DNA from: Drosophila pseudoobscura | Lineage: Eukaryota > Arthropoda > Insecta > Diptera > Drosophilidae | Direction: 5' to 3' | Assembly (NCBI RefSeq): GCF_009870125.1 | Contig: NC_046683.1 | Coordinates: forward strand, 31,400,129-31,464,128 | DNA: 64,000 nucleotides | Shown: piece after piece, positions 30,360 to 40,594 of the stretch | Layout of the letters: every line of letters starts with the position of its first letter | Position numbering within the stretch: the first letter of the stretch is position 1 | Notes under the pieces: model-generated | What the model was told of the DNA's origin: nothing | The model's database searches: none | Seen by the model: the letters and a program-made list of their open reading frames with translations, nothing else | Made by a program: the position numbers and the translations under genes

Positions 30360-31499
30360 GTTTAACGTTCCTTTCACGTGCCCACGCGAATTGCATTAGA
30401 CGAGATAATATACCGCTAACCTGGACATTATTGATTTGACACTGATTTGGGCGATTGGGCGTTTTTTAGAGATTGATATTTTGGCGCAAGGCTGTGAGGA
30501 TTTAATACTCGATGTCCCTTGGTACTTTACCAACAATTTTAAAGTGGGGTTGCCAACTCCATGGCTCCGCGTGGGTGTTTAGACAAGCATATCAGTACCT
30601 GCGAGAAGAATTTACTGTTATTAGCACCTCACCTGTCCTGCACCAACTAGATAAAACGCAACTGTTACATGTTCTGCAGAGTAATTTTTTAACCAGCTCC
30701 TAAGCTAGAGATTCTGCACTTTATAATGTTGATAATCAGTTCCGCGAATACAACCATTATATCTTCTTTTTTATCGTGCTCGTCAATGGGATCGTCAGCA
30801 TCATCAACCTGTGGCACCGATGGAGTACACCCCTATTATAGCCGAAATCTCACTTTTCCGCGTCACCAATCAAATGGTCTTTTTGGTGTAGCCATTATTT
30901 TAGCAACCAACCCTGGTCCTGCGCTTCAGTGTAGCTATGCACGTATTTCCGCGTCAGCGCGTCCACGAAATGAACTGCCGGCGTTAATAACTGAAGGGGA
31001 CTTTCGATCTCCGCATGGAAATAGCTTGGGCTTGGATATTAGTGTTGAGAACGGCGCATGTGCTTTGGACTCTGGAAATAGTCATCTTTCAGATATGATG
31101 CCGGATGTGGCCATGGCCACCGCATCGTTAGGTCAGCTTCATTTATCGATTAGTACTGGAAATACTAGCGGCCGTAGCGTCGGCAGCAATAACGACATGC
31201 CAGAAAGTTTACAATTAGATTTGGGGGATGGTCCAAGCCCTCGCGTAGTTGGAAACGTTCCAAGTGCACTGACCTTGCGAAGTATACACGTAAGAATTTC
31301 CTTCTCGGTATTTATCCTAAAATAAAAATTTTCCATTAATTTCAGCACGCTCTGCCACAAAGCAACTATCACCGCTTCGTGCAGCGCTCTAGTTCGCCAT
31401 TTGATATGATGCGTCATGGACAGTTATCGCCCACATCACACCCTCCAAATCCTGGGTCATTTAACTCTGGACCACCCAGGTTTTTATAGAGGTTGCAAG
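30360..31499 (+). pseudogene. BTBD7-like pseudogene, array copy 5, main part
   Basis: This continues copy 5. Two large deletions mark it: GACACTGATT is joined to GGGCGATTGGGC, losing the GVGSGTSAGS to QIGR segment, and GATTCTGCA is joined to CTTTATAATG near 30720, losing most of the region between BACK and the Ser-rich linker. A frame (30726-31325) still covers the linker and C-terminal segment PYYSRNLTFPRHQSNG to DLGDGPSPRVVGN. The 56-bp intron (31290-31345) has normal GT/AG ends, and the last exon ends at TAG 31497. It shares the CTTTATAATGTTGATAATCAG variant with copies 6 and 7. Confidence 0.88.
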
Positions 31500-33067
31500 T
31501 GGGCCGAGATCCGGGGCACTTTATTTTGGCATGCCTTTCTGAACAAAAATTAAACTAAAAATGTAATTTAACAATCTAGATAAATAAAATAAACTAATAA
31601 ATAAAGCTTACGGAATTTTTCTCTTCGGCAAGGGCTTAAAATTAGATAGTATGTATAATGTTAAAAATACTTAAGAATGTATATTATCTCTGGTATTTGC
31701 GAAGAAAAAACCAGTTTAAGTAATTTGTTTATTACATCTGCAACCCTTTTGCACCTTTGTTACTCGTTGACCCTAGTAGTTGGCAGATTGCAACACACAA
31801 TAAATTGACCTTCCTTGCCAAATCCAACCCATCATAAACTTAAGTCGTCGAATGCTTTACCCGTTTAATCTGTCGAAATGTATAAAGTAACTAGACTCAA
31901 GATACCTCTTGGTCATATGGTCATATATTTCAGATGTTTTAGATTTTATATAGAAAGATATCTCTCTAGTGAAAGGGAGGTACTGAAGTAGTGTATCTTT
32001 CAGCGTCTGGCTCGAATTGGGAGTGTGAGATCGCTCCCCTGCGGTTGGCCGAGATTTTTTCGTTCTATCAAGTTCCACCAATAGACTGAGCAAGACAAAC
32101 AACATAAATGTATGGGACCATATAGTCTGGAAGTGCCAGCTGAAGTTATATTCATGAATGCAGGTTTCAAGCCAGCCAGATCCAAAGCCGTCTCGTAGTG
32201 CAGAAGGGGAGCGGCGCTCGATCAGCATAACACAGCCGAGATAGGGGTGGGCGAAGCCAAGAAGCTGCGGATGCAGCACGCCAGAGATTTCTACTTTCAC
32301 CCAATAAGCGCAGAGAAGGACCATTAGAAGCCGTTGCAAGGTGTGGCAAGGCGAATGGGACATGCACTGTAACCTGGAAAAAAAGCATAGCTAACTATCA
32401 TACCCTAACAAACCATATACTATATTAAAACTAGTCTTTAGTCTTCAACACATATGTAGCTATACCCCCAAACCATAATGGCCATAATTGGATAGCGAAC
32501 CGACATTGTACATACATAAATCAGTCAAAAATTTCATAAAGCCCATAAACTTTATTATAAAAGTTATTATTATTAGGATTATATTTGGTTTTGTTATACC
32601 CGATACTCAAAATGAGTATTGTGGAGATTTGTGGTGAAAATAGATGTGTGTAACGTCCAGAAGGAATCGTTTCCGACCCCATAAAGTATATATATTCTTG
32701 ATCACCATCAATAGCCGAGTCGATTGAGCCCTGTCTGTCTGTCCGTCCCTATTAGCGCCTAGTGCTCAAAGACTATAAGAGCTAGAGCAACGATATTTTA
32801 TATCTAGAATTCTGTGATATGTCACTGTTACAAGCCCTCACAAGGGGCGAAAATCTGTGGCATCCACAATTTTAGAGATACGAGAAAACAGAAAATGTTG
32901 AATCGCAGCGGATGACTATATCTTCTAGAATGCAAAATCAGAAGCAGATCGTATAATTATTATAGGCAGAATCAAGAAAACAATTTCATTCTTTCTCGCT
33001 CTGTCTTTCTCTAACACACAGGTTTCATGGTCGGCTTTGCTTATTGCAAAATATGAGTTAAAGGATC
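31500..33067 (+). repeat. Array unit 6 spacer, truncated by BEL element
   Basis: 3' UTR and tail to about 31711, the anonymous block to about 32440 (with a variant, AAGCCAGCCAGATCCAAAGCC, also seen at 49637), and a DINE-1-like block cut at GTTAAAGGATC by the BEL LTR. No gene is recognised. Confidence 0.8.
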
Positions 33068-33688
33068 TGTTTGTAGTGGAGCGGATCGAGGATCAATTAT
33101 CCAACGGCGAGGTGTATGTTCCAGTAACCCTCCTAGCAGTCGTCACAGAAAGGAAAGGCCGATGGGTTTCGTTGTGTGTATATGTATATATATATTGTTC
33201 ATGTATTGATTCGGTATTCGCGCGGTATGTCGACAGGTTGAAGCGGGGGTGAAAACGTAACTAACTCTCTATGCCTTATGCTCTATGCTTTATGCTGCCC
33301 GCGCTGACTTTGGGCCTCGACTGTTGATGCGTCTCTCTCTCTCTGTGTGCCACTGCCACTGCCACTGCCACTGCCTCTCCGCGTGTGTGCGTGTGGCTTT
33401 GGGGCAGGCATCGAGTTGGGGGTTGCACCCAACTCTTTTGCCACCAGCAACATGCAGCATGGAGCCTGCCGCATGCAGTAGAGGCAGAGGCCTGGCCAAA
33501 GTTGGCAGAAAACTTAATGTGCGCTTTTTCCATTATCCCCGGGAATATAACCCCAGGCATTGCCGTGAGCGCCGTGTGGATCGTGGATTGTGGATCCGAG
33601 CGCCCCTCCGAGCGCGCGAGCGCGAGCCGGGACCGAGGCGCGCGGAGCCGGCACAGTGCCCGGAAACTGTCCATTGCTAGCCTGAACA
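33068..33688 (-). repeat. 3' LTR of the second BEL element
   Basis: It starts TGTTTGTAGTGG and ends CTGAACA (TG...CA), next to the polypurine tract. It contains a CT run and a (CACTGC)n microsatellite near 33350-33375. The first about 230 bp and the GTGAGCGCCGTGTGGATCG segment near 33565 reappear at 40595-40876. Confidence 0.88.
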
Positions 33689-33731
33689 TCCTCCCCCCCC
33701 CTTGCAGGATTGCAAAGACTAATGGGGTGGC

Positions 33732-34679
33732 CTATGGCTGGGTGCACGCCCCCGACACGATCCATCCAAAAACGGTGCTCTGGGCCACCGGCAGGCCGTC
33801 CTCACGCGCAAGGAACCCGGGCTGGATCACCTTCGGGTAGACATCTGCTCCCAAGATGAGCGAGATTGTCGCCGGTCGATGGAATTGTTCATCGGCAAGC
33901 CTCAGGTCACCGAAACGCGCCCGCACGGAATCGCTCAGCTGTCGGATAGGCGTGCGGATGCGCACACGGGGCTCGACCTTGAGCATCGTCTCCAACTGGA
34001 AGTCGCCCATTTTGGCGCGGATCACCGCCGTACACACTTTCTCGTCCCCCACACAAGTGGTGGGCAACTTGAAGGCGCTGGCCAAGGAGTCGTCAATACA
34101 GCTCACCGGCGTGCATGGGTCGATGAGCGCCGCCGTCTCGAAGTTTTTGGAACCCGTATCCAAGACCACCAGCGCCGTCGGGAGTAGGATGAGGCTTCGA
34201 TGTTGTAGAAGTGAGTCGACGGATGGTGCCGGGGGCCCTGCCACGGGGCGGCTCACGGGGAGACGCGGGCGGCGGTCGGCGTGGGCCGACGTGGATGGCG
34301 ACGATGCAGCCGAGGCTGAGCGGGCTGGACGCCGATGTCGGCGTTTGACGTGGGGCGCTGTAGATGGCGACGATGCTCCTGAGGCCGAGCGGACTGGACG
34401 ACGCGACGAGGGTATGTGGAGTAGAGTGTGGTGGTTTTTTCCACACACCCGGCACAGCCCGCCACTGCGACAATCCTGGCCGGAGTGTTGGTGGGCCAGG
34501 CAGTTCCCGCAATATTTGTTAATGAGGACAGCTCGGAGTCTCTTCTCAGGGCTCAGGCGAAGGAAATGGTGACAGGTCCGTAGCGGATGAATTCCTCGGC
34601 AGACCCGGCAACGGTACGAGTTGATCCCTCGATCACGCCGGCTCTCCGTGGTGCGGCTGGCGCGGATCCGTGGGGCCAT
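33732..34679 (-). CDS. Extra zinc-knuckle/retropepsin-like ORF downstream of integrase
   Basis: A 315-residue uninterrupted frame lies where an env-like gene would sit. Its N-terminal part has BEL-type knuckles (CRVCRGIHPLRTCHHF, CGNCLAHQHSGQDC, CRVCGKNHHTLLH, about 22-93). An Arg/Ser/Pro-rich linker with two imperfect repeats follows, then a retropepsin-like domain: ALIDPCTPVSCIDDSLA (about 185-200, Asp present but Gly of the D-x-G motif changed), and the closing VFGWIVSG motif near the end. This repeats the gag-pro organisation of the element's own polyprotein with clearly different sequence. It is probably captured from another BEL element. The protease is likely inactive; an RNA-binding or Gag-interfering role is speculation. 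Confidence 0.75.
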   Translation of the reverse strand: MAPRIRASRTTESRRDRGINSYRCRVCRGIHPLRTCHHFLRLSPEKRLRAVLINKYCGNCLAHQHSGQDCRSGGLCRVCGKNHHTLLHIPSSRRPVRSASGASSPSTAPHVKRRHRRPARSASAASSPSTSAHADRRPRLPVSRPVAGPPAPSVDSLLQHRSLILLPTALVVLDTGSKNFETAALIDPCTPVSCIDDSLASAFKLPTTCVGDEKVCTAVIRAKMGDFQLETMLKVEPRVRIRTPIRQLSDSVRARFGDLRLADEQFHRPATISLILGADVYPKVIQPGFLAREDGLPVAQSTVFGWIVSGACTQP

Positions 34680-34766
34680 GTCTGGATGAGGATGGAACTA
34701 GGATGGAATAGAGAAGTCGAAGAAGTATTAGTACGGAGCTGTGAATGGGACAAGTGCACATTCACG

Positions 34767-34970
34767 TTATTGTTGGATGGAACTACGGGGTTCTACTGGC
34801 AGGAGAACGACCTTGACAATCGGTCTTTTGAGGGTACCGCGGGCAGTAAGGATATCCACCACACGGACCCTGTCGTCGGCACCGGGATACACGGAAGTAA
34901 TCCTTCCGAGCCGCCATTCGTTGGACGGCAGGTTATCCTCCTTGATGACTGATATGGTAGTATCTGCCAA
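34767..34970 (-). pseudogene. End of BEL integrase (DUF5641 tail), frame-shifted
   Basis: This short frame continues the main polyprotein after a shift near 34960. It reads VIKEDNLPSNEWRLGRITSV and RPIVKVVLLPVE, the classical C-terminal tail of BEL/Pao integrases. The shift removes about 60 residues from the long polyprotein. The extra ORF begins 88 bases farther on. Confidence 0.8.
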
Positions 34971-37900
34971 CCTGCAGATTTGGCGTCGGCGTCTGCCACT
35001 TAGTCCGTTTGTGGAGCTCCTTGAGGTATTCCTCCTTCCACCTTTGACAGAACTGTTGGTTGAGGGCCTTCAAATGCTGCCACCGATTGATGATCGAATT
35101 AAGGTTCCCCTTTATTTCGGGCTCGGCCGTACTCATTAAGGGCCCCCCAATAAGGAAGTGCCCGGGAGTGAGGGCTAGCAGCTCCGTCGGATCATCGGAC
35201 ATCGGTGAGAGCGGCCTGGAATTGAGGCACGCTTCAATCTTCGCGAGCAGCGTAGAAAGCTCTTCAAACGTATACCTCCGAGTGGACGTGGCCTTGTAGA
35301 AGAGAGTTTTGAAACTCTTCACTCCGGCTTCCCATAGGCCTCCCATATGTGAAGCTCCTGGTGGGATGAAGCGCCACGAAACCCGCTGATGGCTATACGC
35401 ATCAGTCACCGAGTCCTTAAACGCGTCAAGGAAGTCACTGGAAAGCAGGGTTGCTGCACCAACGAAGGTTTTTCCATTATCTGAATGGATACGCTGTGGA
35501 CATCCGCGCCTTGCGACAAAACGAGCGAAGGCGGCGAGAAATTTTTCGGTGGTGAGGTCGGACGTGGGTTCTAAATGTATCGCCTTTGTGGAAAAACACA
35601 CGAATACGCACACATACCCCTTCGTGATCAGACATGCTCTCCCTGTATAGTTCCGTATTTCGAAAGGACCCGCGTAATCAATCCCTGTATGCGTAAACGG
35701 TCTGGAAAAGGACGACCGCTCGGTTGGGAGATCTCCCATCATTTGGGTTTGCAACCTTCTTTTGTGAATAACGCAGACCTTGCAGGAGTTCACAACCCCC
35801 TTCATAAGCCTTTGAACCTTTGGAATCCAATACTTTGATCGAATGAGGCGCACTATCAATTGGTTGCCGCCATGAAGAGTTATCCGGTGTGTAAATTGCG
35901 CGAGAAGGCGAGACAATTGACAATTATATGGGAGAATGATCGGATGTCGTTCGTCGTATCTTAGCACTTCAGAGCCTGCGACACGGCCGCATGCTCTGAT
36001 CAACCCATGGCGGTCTAGGAAAGGGTTCATGTTCAGGATAGAACTTGACCTTGGCATTGGCCGCTTACCGCTTAGGCAGCGGTACTCCTCGGGGTATTCT
36101 CTACGCTGCGTCTCTAGGATAAGAGTTTTTTCAGCTTCGGTAATTTCGCCGCTCGTAAGATGGCCCTTTTGCGCGGTGGCTAACTTCCGGCAGCGCTTGG
36201 TGAAGCGCAGGATATATGCACGGACTCGTAGAGCTCTCTCCAGATTGGAGAATCGTTCGAGGAAGTCTTCGGCTGGGTTGAGTGCGAAATGGGCTTTTAC
36301 AGTTCGCTGCTCTAAGGTCATAACGGGGGAGTTATTAACTGGTGCCGGCCATTGATCTCGGCCCTTCTGCAGCCAAGTTGGTCCGTGCCACCAGAGTTGG
36401 TTCTCCACCAACTCCTGTAACGGCACGCCTCTGCTGGCTAAGTCCGCGGGGTTCTGTTCGGATGGAACGTGGCACCACTTCTCAATATCGGTCGCTTGAG
36501 ATATCCTAGTCACTCGGTTGGCAAGAAAAGGAGCACAATTGACTCCGAAGGTTACGGTCTTAAGTTCATAGTCGCGGATGAGTCCCTCCTTGTTTCGAAA
36601 TAATATTCGCTGGAAAGGGGTGTGTTTCGGGTCAACCCAAATTTGGCGATACATCTTGGTGATGTCCGCGTTGAAAACGTACCGGAAATAGCGCCACTTC
36701 AGGATCTGGAGGGTCAAGTCAGATTGGAGGACCGGGCCGGCGTGCAGAAGATCATTCAAACTCACACCGTTGGTCGACGGGCTGGATGCGTTAAATACCA
36801 CGCGGACCTTCGTGGTAGTGCTCTCAGGCTTGAAGACAGCGTGGTGCGGAAGGTAGTAGGTTGAGGACCCATGAGTCGGAGGAACTTCTGTCATATGTTC
36901 AAGCTCTAGGTATTCTTGGATTACGGTGTCGTACTGCTCTTGTAGGGGACCGTTTCTTTTCAAGCGATTTTCGTTTCTTAGGAACTGGGCCAGCGCGGCT
37001 GCCCTTGAATACCCCAGATCTGATCCGGGATGATCTGGGTCGCGAAACGGTAACGTGACGACGTATTTCCCGCTTGGCGTTCTTGACGTAGTTCGGAGGA
37101 AATTTCTTTCGCAGTACGAATCCGATTCGCTTTCTATTTTAGTAGGAATGTCCTCCACCTCCCAAAACTTTGTGAGGAGTTTGTCCAACGGAGTCTCTAG
37201 CTCGGTGGAAATTTGCGTGGAGAAGGATGCGACCCGGCCTTGTACCGTGTTTGGCACTGGGCCTGTAAGAACCCACCCGAAAATGGTTTCCTGTCCGAGG
37301 AGAGATCCACAGATGTTCGTCTGTGAGCCGCTCAAGAGGATGGATGGAAGGATGTCGGCACCAATCAGGACATCTATTTGTGAGCTTTCGTAAAATGTCG
37401 GGTCTGCCCATGGCAGGTTTGGCAAGTCTCGCAACGAGTGTTGCGGGATCGGATGGGAGGGAAGGCTGCCTGATAGTTCCGGCAGGACATAGGCTGTGGC
37501 GTCCAATTGTAAGCCCGGCTTAGTCGGGGAACGGATGGAAAAATGGCAGAGTTTCTTGGACTGAGCGGATATTGTCTGATTGAGGCCCGAGACCTGTGCC
37601 TGGGCGAGTCGGAATGGCAACTTAATGATCTGGAAGAGACGTTCCGTAATGAACGTCGCCTCGGAGCCCGGGTCGATTAGAGCGCGGGCGCGAAAATTTG
37701 TCCCCAAGTGGCAAATATTAATAATAGCCGTGCCTAGGAGTACCGCCCTCTTGCCGGAGGCGAAATAGTTCTGAACGCTAGGCTGAGCTTCGGCAGGAGT
37801 CGGAAGTGGTACGGAATTGGGCACGGATTGGCTGGAAACTGGAGTGCCACGGTGCAGCAGCGTATGATGCCGGTCTCCACACGTGTTGCAGTTGTGGGCG

Positions 37901-39324
37901 CTTTGGCATTCACGAATCTGGTGCCCTCTTGCGAAACAGTTTAAGCAAAGCATTTTTTGCTTAATATAGCTGGAGCGAGCATCAGGTCTCATCTGAAGGA
38001 ATTGAGGGCACACCCGGATCGGATGGTTCTCTTTGGAGCAAAGATCACACGCTCTCCGCTTCGGATCCACAGTTGTTCCGAAAGAGTGAACCCGCCTTGC
38101 AACAGGGCTCTCTTGGGAACGGAAAGGGTTGGGATTGCCCTTTGACCTCTCTGACATGGGTAGACTCGCCCTGGAGTGAGCCTGAGTCTCCATGCCTGGA
38201 TGGCCGTCCTCGGTCACCTCGAGAGACAGGTACCGCTCCGCCAGGAACTTGTCCATAGCGTGCCAGGTGGGAATTTCGGACTTGTGGGTCACGGACTGCT
38301 CCCAAAGCTCCAAAGTCGTTTTCGGCAACTTCGCGGATATGAGGTACACTAACACTCCGTCAGCGAAAATGCTGTCTGTGGAGACCTCGGAGTGGTTGAG
38401 TGTCGTAAGGCACTTGTGGACGGCCCTCTGAAGCTCTTTTAGCGCTGCAGCTGACTCGGTGCGGATTTGGGGCAGACTGAAAAGGATCTTCAGCTGTGCT
38501 TTGAGTATCAGCCTCTTGTTCTGGAAACGCTCACGGAGGGCGCTCCATGCGGACGCGAACCCTTCGTTCGTGAGTGGAGCCTGTGCCACTATGTCGTGGG
38601 CCTCACCGCTTGTTTTTTTGTTGAGGTGGAACAGTTTTTCTACTGGAGCCAACCTAGGGTTCTCTATATATATGGCGGTGAACAGGTCTCGGAACGTGGG
38701 CCACTGCTGATAGTCCCCACTGAAAACTTCAGTGTCACATGGAGGAAGACGGCAACCGCCGGACGTCGGCACTTGAACGGCCAGTTGAGGCGTGTGAGGG
38801 ACAGTCGGGGGTTCGAGCTGATCGTTCAGTTCGGCAAGGCATTGCGCGTAGACCGCGTAGCAGTCATCGTACATCCCCTGGACGTCAGCTACCCCCTCTG
38901 GATCTACTTCCGTTATCGCCTCCACACAGGCCTCGAACTCCGCGTCCACCTTCGCCCACAGGCTTCGGAGTTGATCTCGATGGACTTGGGAGAGCGAGCG
39001 GGTTGGTGTGCTAGCATCTGGAGCGCTGAGCTTCTGGTCGAAGCGTGTCAGTCTGCTTGCAGCCAAGGCAAACTTAGACCGTGCGGAACTGGCGGCCGAT
39101 TGGGCCATAGTGCTCGGAACCGTGCGAGGGACGACCGAGGGGAGCAACAAGGCCTCAAAGGCATGTGGTGCGTGAGCCCTGGACGTGGTCGGACCTCGCT
39201 CAGTTGGGGACGGACGGGAAGATGTGGGCGTAGCGATTGAGCCGATGGAGCTGGGTGGATGGGTTAAACTCAGCGAACTCACCCGCTTAAACTTCTTGCG
39301 AGATTTCTTATCACCAGTGGGCAT
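34933..39324 (-). CDS. BEL/Pao Gag-protease-(RT-deleted)-integrase polyprotein
   Basis: A 1463-residue open frame. Order: basic/Ser-Pro-rich N-terminus; Gag core (DUF1759 type, about 190-330); zinc knuckles (CDLCSKENHPIRVC, CLNCFARGHQIREC, CNTCGDRHH, about 435-500); retropepsin with ALIDPGSEATFI (about 550); closing IFGWVLTGP; start of RT (RVVFNASSPSTNGVSLNDLL, FNADITKMYRQI, about 830-900). Right after FGVNCAPFLA (about 930) it jumps to NRVTRISQ ... VPSEQNPADLASRG, the end of RNase H. The RT catalytic Asp-Asp motif and nearly all RNase H are gone, yet the frame is kept. Integrase follows with its zinc finger (HRITLHGG, CKVC) and DDE residues in GIDYAGPF (about 1217), HSDNGKTF (1283) and GGLWEAGVKSFK (1331). 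The last about 60 residues are lost to a frameshift. Confidence 0.92.
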   Translation of the reverse strand: MPTGDKKSRKKFKRVSSLSLTHPPSSIGSIATPTSSRPSPTERGPTTSRAHAPHAFEALLLPSVVPRTVPSTMAQSAASSARSKFALAASRLTRFDQKLSAPDASTPTRSLSQVHRDQLRSLWAKVDAEFEACVEAITEVDPEGVADVQGMYDDCYAVYAQCLAELNDQLEPPTVPHTPQLAVQVPTSGGCRLPPCDTEVFSGDYQQWPTFRDLFTAIYIENPRLAPVEKLFHLNKKTSGEAHDIVAQAPLTNEGFASAWSALRERFQNKRLILKAQLKILFSLPQIRTESAAALKELQRAVHKCLTTLNHSEVSTDSIFADGVLVYLISAKLPKTTLELWEQSVTHKSEIPTWHAMDKFLAERYLSLEVTEDGHPGMETQAHSRASLPMSERSKGNPNPFRSQESPVARRVHSFGTTVDPKRRACDLCSKENHPIRVCPQFLQMRPDARSSYIKQKMLCLNCFARGHQIRECQSAHNCNTCGDRHHTLLHRGTPVSSQSVPNSVPLPTPAEAQPSVQNYFASGKRAVLLGTAIINICHLGTNFRARALIDPGSEATFITERLFQIIKLPFRLAQAQVSGLNQTISAQSKKLCHFSIRSPTKPGLQLDATAYVLPELSGSLPSHPIPQHSLRDLPNLPWADPTFYESSQIDVLIGADILPSILLSGSQTNICGSLLGQETIFGWVLTGPVPNTVQGRVASFSTQISTELETPLDKLLTKFWEVEDIPTKIESESDSYCERNFLRTTSRTPSGKYVVTLPFRDPDHPGSDLGYSRAAALAQFLRNENRLKRNGPLQEQYDTVIQEYLELEHMTEVPPTHGSSTYYLPHHAVFKPESTTTKVRVVFNASSPSTNGVSLNDLLHAGPVLQSDLTLQILKWRYFRYVFNADITKMYRQIWVDPKHTPFQRILFRNKEGLIRDYELKTVTFGVNCAPFLANRVTRISQATDIEKWCHVPSEQNPADLASRGVPLQELVENQLWWHGPTWLQKGRDQWPAPVNNSPVMTLEQRTVKAHFALNPAEDFLERFSNLERALRVRAYILRFTKRCRKLATAQKGHLTSGEITEAEKTLILETQRREYPEEYRCLSGKRPMPRSSSILNMNPFLDRHGLIRACGRVAGSEVLRYDERHPIILPYNCQLSRLLAQFTHRITLHGGNQLIVRLIRSKYWIPKVQRLMKGVVNSCKVCVIHKRRLQTQMMGDLPTERSSFSRPFTHTGIDYAGPFEIRNYTGRACLITKGYVCVFVCFSTKAIHLEPTSDLTTEKFLAAFARFVARRGCPQRIHSDNGKTFVGAATLLSSDFLDAFKDSVTDAYSHQRVSWRFIPPGASHMGGLWEAGVKSFKTLFYKATSTRRYTFEELSTLLAKIEACLNSRPLSPMSDDPTELLALTPGHFLIGGPLMSTAEPEIKGNLNSIINRWQHLKALNQQFCQRWKEEYLKELHKRTKWQTPTPNLQVGRYYHISHQGG

Positions 39325-40576
39325 GGTTGGCTGATGGATTTGCGATAACGCGTATCAGAGTCGCAAAGCAGGTGAGCGGAATGGAGAAGTGGAAGTTTTG
39401 AACGACGAACCGTGGATATGTGGCCTTGGCGGAATTTATCGCGAGTATTTATATAGTAGAAGTCGGGCTCCGTGGCCGGAATATAAATATAAAATACTAC
39501 GATCAAATACAAAAAAAAAAATGTCCAACCAAGAGCGACTAATGGATGAGCAATGATATTGATGCACAAGGTCCCCCTATATAGAGTCGGTTACAAAACG
39601 AATGTTCAAAACAATATACCCTTGAAAAGCAGGGTAGCGCGTCACTTGGCGTTCCGTTACGGTCAAGCGCGGCACCGAAAAATATTCTCCCACCAACAAC
39701 AACGCAAGCAAACGGTGGAGAAGCGAAAGCGAAAGGAAAAATGAACAGAATGCGTCGCTGCTGTTGCTTGTATGTGTGTGTGTGTATGGGTGTAAGTGCT
39801 AGGTACCGTGGCTTGGATTAACGACCCCCCCTTTTGACGAGATTGAAACAACGGGTAAAAAAAAAAACGGAGTAACCGTTTTATGAGGTAATACAATATA
39901 TGTATGTATATACAGATGTGCAAGAGTTGTTAGTTGAAAATGCGTGCGCATATGTAAGATGATATGTATGGAGTCGTGTTTTATTTTTATTGGCAATATA
40001 ATGAGTTAAATAAAGATTGGTTGTGATTTGTGATTTGTTATTCTATATTCTTTAAAACAAACGAAAGAACTGTAACCCGTTGAGCATGCACGGAATGAAC
40101 ACCAAATTAATTGCAAGAATATGTCTTTTTGTTTGTTGCCAGCCGCTTGGATTGCGTTGCTTACACATACATATGTACATATGTATGTATGTTGGTGTGC
40201 ATGTGCAGTTGTCAGCAGCGAAAGCTCAGCTGGTAGCTGGGAGCGGTAGGAATATGATTTACAGACAGCTATGTATATATTAATGTGGGCACTGGATCGG
40301 AGGAGGAACGCAGGAGCTAGCTCGGATCAAATTAAACCTTTGGAGAAATAGGAGGCCACAACCGTTGGCAGAACGAAGTATGGTTTAATTTGGAGCTAGA
40401 GCGAGAAAGGCATATATGTGCATATGTATGCCGCGGGCACTCGGACTGGGATGGGAAACTCGCACAAAATCACTGCACTGGTGTTGGGCACAATCGAAGG
40501 GTTGTACTTATCTTACACTTGGAGCGATCCGCCGATGCTGGCTGGGGTGAGCTTCTCCTTATGGGGAAGGCGAAGA
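39325..40576 (-). other. 5' leader of the second BEL element
   Basis: About 1.25 kb between the primer site and the polyprotein start. It is AT-rich with TATGTATG and (TG)n runs (about 39770-39790, 40165-40195). I see no credible gene. The length is large for a BEL leader and may include a promoter or packaging region. Confidence 0.6.
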
Positions 40577-40593
40577 TCCGGCTCGAAGGACCA
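40577..40593 (-). promoter_or_regulatory. Primer-binding site, tRNA-Tyr-like
   Basis: The - strand reads TGGTCCTTCGAGCCGGA, complementary to the 3' end of insect tRNA-Tyr (...TCCGGCTCGAAGGACCA). It lies one base from the LTR start at 40595. Confidence 0.78.
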
Positions 40594-40594
40594 A

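Larger units (their letters stand above)
28095..30364. mobile_element. 2.26-kb unclassified element with internal tandem repeats (copy A)
   Basis: This block splits BTBD7 copy 5. The 5-mer GTTTA occurs at both junctions (28095-28099, 30360-30364), compatible with a target duplication. It begins TGAGGGAGCGTACGCTCC, containing a 14-bp perfect palindrome, and ends TCGCTTCCTTACAC. Inside are a purine-rich minisatellite (about 28190-28510), a region with an AATAAA near 29148, and about ten 91-bp tandem repeats. No transposase, RT or gag similarity is visible. It could be a long solo LTR or a non-autonomous DNA element; I cannot classify it. Confidence 0.65.

Noticed and set aside
33285..34572. Long + strand frames across the second BEL element's LTR and extra ORF
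   Set aside because: They are antisense to a frame with clear zinc-knuckle and protease motifs and carry no motif of their own.
38467..39240. 257-codon + strand frame
   Set aside because: It is the complement of the BEL Gag region, GC-rich enough to be open on both strands; no recognisable domain.
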